DNA of 36,819 nt from contig DXXQ01000249.1 in the NCBI GenBank assembly GCA_019416265.1, positions 1 to 36,819 of the forward strand, given 5' to 3'. Source of the stretch: Clostridiales bacterium. GTDB taxonomy: Bacteria > Bacillota > Clostridia > Lachnospirales > Lachnospiraceae. Position numbers and translations under genes: made by a program. The first letter of the stretch is position 1. Every line of letters starts with the position of its first letter. Positions 1-6,466 of this stretch are shown here, piece by piece. The notes under the pieces were generated by a model, which worked only from the letters and a program-made list of their open reading frames with translations, was not told the origin of the DNA and did no database searches.

Positions 1-238
1 AGGTGAAGGAGATCACGTTCATTGTTTTGTGTCAGCGCCACCAAAGCTGTCAATAACCAATATCGTGAAATATCTAAAAGGGATCACGGGGAGGAAACTG
101 TTTGAAAAATATCCGGAACTGCGTTCAAAGCTTTGGAAAGGGGAACTGTGGAACCACTCTTACTATGTAGAAACGATCGGTTCCGTGTCGGAAGAAAATA
201 TCCGCCGTTATATTGAACATCAGTCAAAAGCATATTGA
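1..238 (+). CDS. tnpA: IS200-like transposase TnpA (C-terminal part, cut by window edge)
   Basis: This is the single-strand transposase (Y1 HUH family) of the IS200/IS605 element. The frame is open from the first bases of the window, so the N-terminus lies outside. The visible part begins GEGDHVHCFVSAPPKL: the HVH triplet is the metal-binding HUH motif. The conserved block KYLKGITGRKLFEKYPELR follows, and then WNHSYYVETIG, which holds the catalytic tyrosine region. A GTG at 29 could be mistaken for a start, but the family homology continues upstream of it. The gene ends 16 bases before the tnpB start. In this family TnpA excises and inserts the element at specific short targets. Confidence 0.93.
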   Translation, partial: GEGDHVHCFVSAPPKLSITNIVKYLKGITGRKLFEKYPELRSKLWKGELWNHSYYVETIGSVSEENIRRYIEHQSKAY

Positions 239-254
239 AAAGAGGTGGATCCCT

Positions 255-1511
255 ATGCTCCTGTCTAAAAAAACTGTGATACAGCTGAATGAAACAGAGG
301 CGAATATCCTTGGGCATATGAACTATGCCGCTTATAAGCTGTGGAATATCTGTAATTATGAAAGGTACAATTATAAGGAACTGGGGCTGGAAGAATATCC
401 GGACTGGTATTATCAAAAATCCCACCATAGATCAGATATGTGGTTTAAAGCCCTGCCATCCCAGACTGCCCAGGAGGTCTGTAAGCTGCTTGACAAGTCC
501 TGGAAATCTTTTTACCGCCTGAAAAAGACAGGCGGGGTCGAAAACCCGAATCCGCCGGGGTATAAACATAAAGGGATCGCAGTGACTTATATGCAGAATG
601 GGATCGTCCATGAAGCAGGAACAGAAACCGTGCGTCTGACCCTGTCCCGTCAGCTGAAAGAATACATGAAGTCTGCTTATCATGTCCATGAAACCTATCT
701 TTATCTTAAAAACCGTATTTTTAAGAGCATGGACAGGATCAAACAGATTCATCTGTATCCGCCGGAAGAAGACGGGAAGTGTACTGTGGCCGTGGTTTAT
801 GAAATAGAAGATGCAGAGCTGCTTCCGGAAAATGGACACTATCTGTCCGTTGACCTGGGGCTTCATAATCTTATGACCTGTTATGACAGTGTGGGAAAGA
901 GCTTTATACTTGGGAGAAAGTATTTATCGATCTGCCGCAGGTATGAGAAGGAGATCGCCCGTGTGCAGTCGCAGTGGGCTTCTGCCCAGGCGGCACAGGG
1001 GATCCGACACCCGAAAGGTTCCAAACATCTTTTGAGACTGTATAAGGCAAAGAAAGAGAGTGTACGGGATTATCTTCATAAACTGACCAGATATGTGGCG
1101 GAATATTGTAAAAAAGAGAATATCCATACAGTAGTAGTGGGAGACATCACCGGCATCCGTAAAGGGAAGGATCTGGGGAAGAGTACAAACCAGAAGCTCC
1201 ACGGGCTTCCCTATGTCCAAATTTATAATATGCTGGAATACAAACTGTCCCTGTACGGGATAAGATTTGTAAAACAGACAGAATCCTACTCCAGTCAGTG
1301 TTCCCCTTTTTCGAAAGCAGTATCAAAGGAATATGCTGTAAGGACAAACCGGTGTATGCGGGGGCTTTATAAGGATCAGGGAGTCATTTTCCAGGCAGAC
1401 GCTGTTGGAGCGTATAATATCCTAAGAAAATATTTTGCCGTATCTGGCGGAAAACAAAAACTGTCCGTGTCCGGACTATCGGATCCCAAAGTTATAAAAG
1501 TAGCTGTGTAA
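255..1511 (+). CDS. tnpB: TnpB, IS605 OrfB-type RNA-guided nuclease
   Basis: This 418-residue RuvC-fold nuclease is carried by the IS element. TnpB uses an omega-RNA made from the element's right end to cleave DNA, and helps the element persist. I chose the ATG at 255 because AGAGGTGG lies six bases upstream. An ATG at 213 would overlap tnpA and has no such site. RuvC-I is LSVDLGLHN (Asp at about 200) and RuvC-III is FQADAVGAYNIL (Asp at about 382). The position that normally holds the RuvC-II Glu reads VVVGDI (Gly about 296, Asp 297). A Glu sits nearby in KQTESYSSQC (about 343). The C-terminal zinc ribbon is reduced: only two cysteines remain where CxxC...CxxC is usual. This resembles a known TnpB subgroup with IGKN-like RuvC-II, so it is not necessarily dead. 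Confidence 0.93.
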   Translation: MLLSKKTVIQLNETEANILGHMNYAAYKLWNICNYERYNYKELGLEEYPDWYYQKSHHRSDMWFKALPSQTAQEVCKLLDKSWKSFYRLKKTGGVENPNPPGYKHKGIAVTYMQNGIVHEAGTETVRLTLSRQLKEYMKSAYHVHETYLYLKNRIFKSMDRIKQIHLYPPEEDGKCTVAVVYEIEDAELLPENGHYLSVDLGLHNLMTCYDSVGKSFILGRKYLSICRRYEKEIARVQSQWASAQAAQGIRHPKGSKHLLRLYKAKKESVRDYLHKLTRYVAEYCKKENIHTVVVGDITGIRKGKDLGKSTNQKLHGLPYVQIYNMLEYKLSLYGIRFVKQTESYSSQCSPFSKAVSKEYAVRTNRCMRGLYKDQGVIFQADAVGAYNILRKYFAVSGGKQKLSVSGLSDPKVIKVAV

Positions 1512-1613
1512 TCCGAAAGGATAGCAGTATTGGTGTTATGGACGCACCACTGGAACTGCAAGGCGAAGCCTTGCAACCAGATGCTCTGGCAATTCAATTG
1601 CCGAGTAGTTCAC
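1512..1613 (+). ncRNA. predicted omega-RNA (reRNA) 3' scaffold at IS right end
   Basis: Three back-to-back hairpins follow the tnpB stop. The first is 1558-1564 with 1568-1574 (7 bp, GAA loop), the second 1577-1581 with 1585-1589 (5 bp), and the third 1588-1594 with 1596-1602 (up to 7 bp, or 6 bp with a 3-nt loop). GAGTAGTTCAC at 1603-1613 comes next. In IS605 elements this region is both the TnpA recognition end and the omega-RNA scaffold, and the guide is the host DNA immediately beyond the end. The identity is inferred from position and structure. No promoter or processing site was identified. Confidence 0.6.
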
Positions 1614-1624
1614 TATTCAAAGTA

Positions 1625-1795
1625 CATATTCAGTGCTCAGTTGTTTGCTGAGATAATAGGAAACCGGGTGAGAATCCCGGGCGATCCGGTCACTGTAAGC
1701 GGGGAGGGAATTTCCGTATCCATTGTCGGCATAGGCTGTCGGCGAGAAGGAGGAGATTGCTGAAGATCTGCAAGCCAGGAAGCCTGCTGAATATG
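1625..1795 (+). promoter_or_regulatory. cobalamin (B12) riboswitch aptamer
   Basis: The conserved cobalamin core is visible: ATAGGAAACCGGGTGAGAAT near 1653-1675, GGTCACTGTAAGCGGGGAG near 1687-1706, and the 3' hallmark GCCAGGAAGCCTGC at 1774-1787. A perfect 9-bp P1 closes it (CATATTCAG 1625-1633 with CTGAATATG 1787-1795). Family knowledge says this RNA binds adenosylcobalamin or a relative and turns off downstream corrinoid uptake or synthesis genes. Here it precedes an ABC importer. An intrinsic terminator 100 bases downstream is the likely output. Confidence 0.95.
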
Positions 1796-1896
1796 AATGG
1801 TAAGGTATCTTCCGCAGAAAGTAACTTATCTGACACAGCCTTTTTATTTTCGTATTTTGGCGGAGATAGTATGGAGATATATCGTTGTGTTTAGAT

Positions 1897-1927
1897 GCCT
1901 GCTTTTTGAAAGCAGGCTTTGTTTTTG
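1897..1927 (+). terminator. riboswitch-controlled intrinsic terminator
   Basis: A 9-bp stem (1897-1905 with 1909-1917, TTG loop) is followed by TTTGTTTTT. It lies between the aptamer and btuF, where it can stop transcription. Its 3' arm is also perfectly complementary over 9 bases to riboswitch core 1780-1788, giving a candidate antiterminator. Confidence 0.9.
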
Positions 1928-1985
1928 GCGCAAGATAGTAAAACACCGAAAAAACATTCGGCAAAACAAAATAAGGAGGAAAAAA

Positions 1986-2999
1986 ATGAAATACTGGAAG
2001 AACACTCTGGCAGGATTTATGGCAGCCGCGCTCTTGGTTACAGGCGGAATTTCCCGGACAGTTCTGGCAGCAGAAACAGAAAGTGCAGCAGAAACAGAAT
2101 ATCCCTTAACGATCACTACTTATACTTACGCAGAACAGCCTGTTGAGTATACGTTTGAAAAGGAGCCGGAAAGGGTAATTGCAGCATATCAGGATAATAT
2201 TGAGATCCTTCTGGCCCTGGGACTGGAGGACAAAATCGTATGCGCATTTGGAATGGATGGAGAAATAAGGGAAGATCTTAAGGACAGTTTTGATAAGATC
2301 AACTATCTGGAAAGCCGTCCAAGTAAAGAAGATGTTCTTGCTTTAGAGCCGGACTTTATTACAGGGTGGAGCTCTCTGTTTGCAGAAGACAGACTTGGTG
2401 AGGTCGATTTCTGGCATGAGAGAGGAACCGGTACCTATATGTCTTTGAACAGCGGATGCAGATGGCCGCCGGAAGAATATCCTCAGACTATTCAGGAAGA
2501 GTGTGAAGATATTTTAACAATGGGAAAGATTTTCAATGTACAGGATCGTGCAGAGGAGCTTGTAGATGAGATTCAGACAGAGCTGGATCGAGTTGCGGAG
2601 TATATAGAAGGCAAGGAGGCTCCATCCATTGCAATTCTTGAGAATGAGAGCGACAGTTACCGTGTATATGGCGAAAATCGTCTTGCGGGAGATGTGGCAA
2701 AACATGCAGGAGCACAGCTTGCGGTAGGAAAAGCAGGGGAGGAATCCGGCAATATTAGTGCAGAGGATCTTATTTCTCTGAATCCGGATGCAATCTTTAT
2801 GGTATGGTATGAAGGATTTAAAACACCGGAAGAAGCGGTGGCTGATATTACGGAAAATCCTGCATTTGCAAGTCTGGATGCAGTAAAAAATGAAAAAGTA
2901 TTTGCTGTAAATCTTTCCGGTATTTATTGCAGCGGAATGAGGACTCTTGATGGGGTGGAAGCCTTTGCAGGATGCCTTTATCCGGAACTTTATAAATAA
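1986..2999 (+). CDS. btuF: corrinoid/cobalamin ABC importer, substrate-binding protein
   Basis: This 337-residue periplasmic-binding-type protein (BtuF/FepB fold) captures the substrate outside the cell and passes it to the permease encoded next. The start at 1986 has an AAGGAGG seven bases upstream; the open frame reaches further back but only into the terminator region. The N-terminus is a signal peptide (KYWKNTLAGFMAAALLV) ending at a likely signal peptidase I site VLA-AE near residue 28. There is no lipobox cysteine, which is unusual for a Gram-positive binding protein. The mature part has the family landmarks PERVIAAYQDNIEILLALG and LEPDFITGW, and a C-terminal NPDAIFMVWY block. Sequence alone would allow a siderophore or heme ligand; the upstream cobalamin riboswitch makes a corrinoid much more likely. 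Confidence 0.88.
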   Translation: MKYWKNTLAGFMAAALLVTGGISRTVLAAETESAAETEYPLTITTYTYAEQPVEYTFEKEPERVIAAYQDNIEILLALGLEDKIVCAFGMDGEIREDLKDSFDKINYLESRPSKEDVLALEPDFITGWSSLFAEDRLGEVDFWHERGTGTYMSLNSGCRWPPEEYPQTIQEECEDILTMGKIFNVQDRAEELVDEIQTELDRVAEYIEGKEAPSIAILENESDSYRVYGENRLAGDVAKHAGAQLAVGKAGEESGNISAEDLISLNPDAIFMVWYEGFKTPEEAVADITENPAFASLDAVKNEKVFAVNLSGIYCSGMRTLDGVEAFAGCLYPELYK

Positions 3000-3048
3000 A
3001 GAAGATGAAATGCGGCGATGAAAAAACCGTGTATCAAAGGAAACGGTT

Positions 3049-4122
3049 ATGGATTTAAAAAATGGTTTGTTTAAGAAGCGTCCTTTATATTGGACTGTTA
3101 TTTGTGTTCTGCTGGCAGCAGTTGTGCTCTCTTTGGCGGGAGCAGTCACCATTGGAACAGTGGATCTGGAAATGGGAGATGTCTATAAGGTAATTCTCTA
3201 CAAAGTCTTTGGCATAGGAAATGGGGAAAAGTACGGATCAGGAAGCATGAGCGATATTGTATGGTTTATCCGTCTTCCACGGCTTGTCCTTGCCATTGCA
3301 GTAGGGAGTTCGCTGTCCATATCCGGTACAGTCATGCAGGCAATTGTAAAAAATCCCCTGGCAGATCCCTATGTACTTGGTGTTTCTTCCGGTGCAAGTC
3401 TGGGAGCGGCGCTGGCGGTCATCCTCCACATAGGTGCAAGATTTGGAGAGGGCTATCAGGGCATTATGGCGTTTCTCGGGGCATTTGGCGCTTCTATGGC
3501 AGTAGTGGCAATGGCAAATGTAGGAGGAAGAGCTACTTCAGTAAAGCTGATTCTTTCCGGAACAGCGCTGGGAGCCATTTGCAGTGCGGTCACGAATTTT
3601 CTTCTGTATGTGGTAAATTCCAATGACGGCGCAGCCAATGCTGTAATGCGCTGGACCTTGGGAAGTCTTGCAGGGGCAAAGTGGGAAAGTAATCAGATTA
3701 TGCTGGTGATCGCCCTGCTTGGAACCCTGTTTTTCTGGACACAGCATAGAACCTTGAATCTGATGCTTCTGGGGGATGAAAGCGCGATCACCCTGGGGAC
3801 AGATCTTCACTGGTGGAGGCTTCTTTACCTGGGAATCGCTGCCCTGATGATTGGATTTTCTGTCTATGTTTCAGGAACGATAGGATTTGTGGGATTGGTA
3901 ATTCCCCATGTGGTGAGGATGCTTTTTGGAACAGATCATAAAAAACTGATTCCTGTTTCTGCTCTTCTTGGAGCACTCTTTCTAATGTGGGCGGACGTTC
4001 TTTGCCGTGTACTGATTCCCGGACGGGAGCTGCCCATTGGAATTCTGACTTCTATTGTCGGAGCTCCGGTATTCATTTATCTGATGGTTCGGAAAAAATA
4101 TGGATTTGGAGGCGGAGAGTAA
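3049..4122 (+). CDS. btuC: corrinoid ABC importer permease (FecCD/BtuC family)
   Basis: This 357-residue polytopic membrane protein of the FecCD family works as a dimer to form the importer channel. A first membrane segment lies at about residues 14-34, and many hydrophobic segments follow. The family signature RLPRLVLAIAVGSSLSISG, followed by MQAIVKNPLADPYVLGVSSG, is clear, as is GTIGFVGLVIPHVVRML near the cytoplasmic coupling region. The ATG at 3049 is preceded by AAAGGAAA. It lies 49 bases after btuF and overlaps btuD by one base (TAATG), so the three genes form one operon behind the cobalamin riboswitch. Confidence 0.92.
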   Translation: MDLKNGLFKKRPLYWTVICVLLAAVVLSLAGAVTIGTVDLEMGDVYKVILYKVFGIGNGEKYGSGSMSDIVWFIRLPRLVLAIAVGSSLSISGTVMQAIVKNPLADPYVLGVSSGASLGAALAVILHIGARFGEGYQGIMAFLGAFGASMAVVAMANVGGRATSVKLILSGTALGAICSAVTNFLLYVVNSNDGAANAVMRWTLGSLAGAKWESNQIMLVIALLGTLFFWTQHRTLNLMLLGDESAITLGTDLHWWRLLYLGIAALMIGFSVYVSGTIGFVGLVIPHVVRMLFGTDHKKLIPVSALLGALFLMWADVLCRVLIPGRELPIGILTSIVGAPVFIYLMVRKKYGFGGGE

Positions 4123-4880
4123 TGGAAATTCGTACAGAAAAGCTGATTTCTGTTCTGGGCGGAAATGAGATTCTTCGTGGAGTGGAAATAGATGTTCACA
4201 AAAAAGAACTGATCGGTCTTCTTGGACCCAATGGAAGCGGGAAATCTACATTGCTGCGCTGCATTTACCGAACGCTGAAGCCTGTAGACGGAGCGGTTTT
4301 TCTGGATGGCAGGCCAATAGAGGAATACAGCTATAAGGAGTCGGCCAGGAAAATTTCTGTTCTTGCCCAGCATAACTATTATAATTTCGAATTTTCGGTG
4401 GAAGATGTGGTGATGATGGGAAGAGCGCCGCATAAGAGAGCCCTTGACCGTGATACGAAAGAAGATTATCAACTGGTTTCCCGGTGTCTTGAAATGGTGG
4501 GAATGGGAAAGTTTCGAAAACGGGTATTTTCTACATTGTCCGGAGGAGAGCAGCAAAGGGTGATCCTGGCAAGAGCGCTTGCCCAGCAAACCCCCTGTCT
4601 GATTCTGGACGAACCGACCAATCATCTGGATATTAAATATCAGATTCAACTGATGAATCTGGTCAAAAGCTTGGATCGCACCATTGTTTCGGCAATACAT
4701 GATTTGAATATTGCGGCCATGTACTGCGATCGGATTTATGTGATGAAAGACGGACAGATTGTTGCCACAGGCACTCCTGGAGAGGTGCTGACTCCGGAGC
4801 TGATTTATCAGGTATATGAGGTGGACGCTGAGGTGTTTGAGGACAGTACAGGAACACTCCGCATTTTGTACAACAGATAA
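4122..4880 (+). CDS. btuD: corrinoid ABC importer ATPase
   Basis: This 252-residue ABC ATPase powers the importer. Walker A is GPNGSGKST, the Q-loop region reads SVLAQHNYYNFEFSVEDVV, the signature is LSGGEQQR, Walker B is CLILDEPTNHLD, and the switch histidine is in SAIHDLN. The start at 4122 overlaps the permease stop by one base (translational coupling); longer starts would lie inside btuC. Length and motifs fit the BtuD/FhuC/FepC group. A strong hairpin terminator follows at once, closing the operon. Confidence 0.93.
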   Translation: MEIRTEKLISVLGGNEILRGVEIDVHKKELIGLLGPNGSGKSTLLRCIYRTLKPVDGAVFLDGRPIEEYSYKESARKISVLAQHNYYNFEFSVEDVVMMGRAPHKRALDRDTKEDYQLVSRCLEMVGMGKFRKRVFSTLSGGEQQRVILARALAQQTPCLILDEPTNHLDIKYQIQLMNLVKSLDRTIVSAIHDLNIAAMYCDRIYVMKDGQIVATGTPGEVLTPELIYQVYEVDAEVFEDSTGTLRILYNR

Positions 4881-4888
4881 TTGAAAAG

Positions 4889-4933
4889 AAAAGGATTCTG
4901 TATGCAGGAAAGGGAAGCATACAGAATCCTTTT
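4889..4933. terminator. bidirectional intrinsic terminator
   Basis: A 17-bp perfect stem (4889-4905 with 4917-4933) is flanked by A-rich sequence on the left and T-rich sequence on the right. It can therefore terminate both the plus-strand importer operon and the converging minus-strand operon that ends at 4950. Confidence 0.92.
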
Positions 4934-4949
4934 TTAGCTTTAAATATTG

Positions 4950-6452
4950 TTAATCAAGAGCATAAATTTCAGTGTATTTCCTGTTGAAATAATTTAACAG
5001 GGGTTTAGCAGAAATTTCTTTTCTGCATATGCGGCGGATGACTTCTGCAGAGGTGTAGAGGCTGCCGTGTCTGTGGATGTTTTTGTTCAGCCATTTTGTG
5101 ATTTCCATGATCTTGCCCTGAGCCAGAAGCTCGTCGATACTTCCCAGTTCTTCCTCAATCTGTTCCAGAAACATGCCGTCATATACGGAACCGAGAAGAT
5201 AGGACGGAAAATATCCAAAGGAGCCGTCAGACCAGTGCGTATCCTGAAGAATCCCTTCTGCGTCGGAGGAAGGACGGACACCCAGCAATTCTTCCATTTT
5301 GTCATTCCATAAGGCGGGCAGTTCTTCTGTGGTAACTTCATTGTGAAAGATTGCGCGTTCTATTTCATAGCGGAGAATAATGTGGAGGCAGTAGGTAACC
5401 TCATCGGCGTCGATGCGGATCAGACTTGGTTTTACCTCATTGATGGCACGGTAAAAGGTTTCGAACGGAATGCTCTGAAACTGGGGAAGAAGCTCTCCCA
5501 TTTTTTCGTAAAGGGGAGTCCAGAAATTGCGGTTTCGTCCCAAAATGTTTTCATAAAATCTGGACTGGCTTTCATGAAGTCCCATGAGGTTTACCTGTCT
5601 GACAGCTGTGTTTGCATAAACAGGAGAAATATTCTGGTCAAAAATCGCGTGTCCGCCTTCATGGATCGCACTGAAAATAGCTGCAATGGGATCGTCTTCA
5701 CGGAAATGGTTTGTGATGCGCACATCCCCGGAGCCGATGCCTGTTGTGAATGGATGCTCGCTTTCTGCAACGGCTCCTCCGGAGAAATCAAAGCCGATAT
5801 AGGAAAGGAGAAGCTCCTGTAATTTTTTCTGTGCCGGGATATCATAGGTTCCTTTCAGAGGGGATAAATCCGGCTGTCTGCTTTCTTTTATTTTGGCAAG
5901 AAGAGGGCGGAGACCTTCCTTTAATTCGGCAAAAATTCGGTCGATGGTGCAGGTGTCCATACCTTCTTCAAACAGATCCACAAGAACCTCATAAGGGGGA
6001 AGATCCGGTTCCATATAGTGGACGTACTGCTTGGTCATGGAAATGATTTTGTCCAGATGAGGCGCGTAAAGGGAGTAGTCGTCTGCCTTCTTTGCTGTTT
6101 CCCATGCCTTCTGAGAGCGGGCTTTACAAGTGACGTATTCCGTGTAGAAAGCCTCAGGTACCCGGACAAAGCGTTCATAGTTTTTGAGTTCTCTTCGAAC
6201 TGTGACTTTCATTGCATCGTCAAGTCGGTCAAACTGTTCAGGTGCGGATAATTCCTTTAAAAGCGCACCGTATTCGTCGGAGGTAGACAGGCGGAAAGCT
6301 TCTGTAGAAATATAACCGATGGCGTCAGCCTTAGATTCTACGCCCTTTTCCGGAGTCATGGTAGATAAATCCCAGTACAGCAGATTTTCAATGGTTTCAT
6401 ACTGCTGGAATTTTTTCATATACTCTTTTAATTTTGACACAGCATTGTTCAT
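4950..6452 (-). CDS. M32-family metallocarboxypeptidase (Taq carboxypeptidase type)
   Basis: This 500-residue zinc carboxypeptidase of family M32 removes C-terminal residues from peptides in the cytoplasm. The family motifs occur in order: EHPFTTG, GDVRITNHF (the DxRIT motif), the zinc site HEGGHAIFDQ at about residues 264-268, and HESQSRFYENILGR. Length is standard for the family. The start has a clear AAAGGAG upstream. It is the last gene of the minus-strand MarR operon, 14 bases after the DUF5107 gene. No signal peptide is present. Its operon partners suggest peptide or sugar utilisation, but the sequence gives no specific substrate. Confidence 0.93.
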   Translation of the reverse strand: MNNAVSKLKEYMKKFQQYETIENLLYWDLSTMTPEKGVESKADAIGYISTEAFRLSTSDEYGALLKELSAPEQFDRLDDAMKVTVRRELKNYERFVRVPEAFYTEYVTCKARSQKAWETAKKADDYSLYAPHLDKIISMTKQYVHYMEPDLPPYEVLVDLFEEGMDTCTIDRIFAELKEGLRPLLAKIKESRQPDLSPLKGTYDIPAQKKLQELLLSYIGFDFSGGAVAESEHPFTTGIGSGDVRITNHFREDDPIAAIFSAIHEGGHAIFDQNISPVYANTAVRQVNLMGLHESQSRFYENILGRNRNFWTPLYEKMGELLPQFQSIPFETFYRAINEVKPSLIRIDADEVTYCLHIILRYEIERAIFHNEVTTEELPALWNDKMEELLGVRPSSDAEGILQDTHWSDGSFGYFPSYLLGSVYDGMFLEQIEEELGSIDELLAQGKIMEITKWLNKNIHRHGSLYTSAEVIRRICRKEISAKPLLNYFNRKYTEIYALD

Positions 6453-6466
6453 TTGTTTTCTCCTTT

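Larger units (their letters stand above)
1..1613 (+). mobile_element. IS200/IS605-family element, left end outside window
   Basis: The order is tnpA fragment, tnpB, then a hairpin-rich non-coding right end. This is the classic IS605 layout, in which a HUH transposase moves single-stranded DNA and TnpB is an RNA-guided nuclease. The right boundary is inferred at about 1613, after three consecutive hairpins and a TTCAC at 1609-1613, because the cobalamin riboswitch begins at 1625. It could be anywhere in 1609-1624. The left end is not visible. Both reading frames are open, so the element looks intact as far as it can be seen. Confidence 0.85.

Noticed and set aside
1986..4880. Iron-siderophore or heme importer
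   Set aside because: The protein families alone allow it, but the cobalamin riboswitch in front points to corrinoids.
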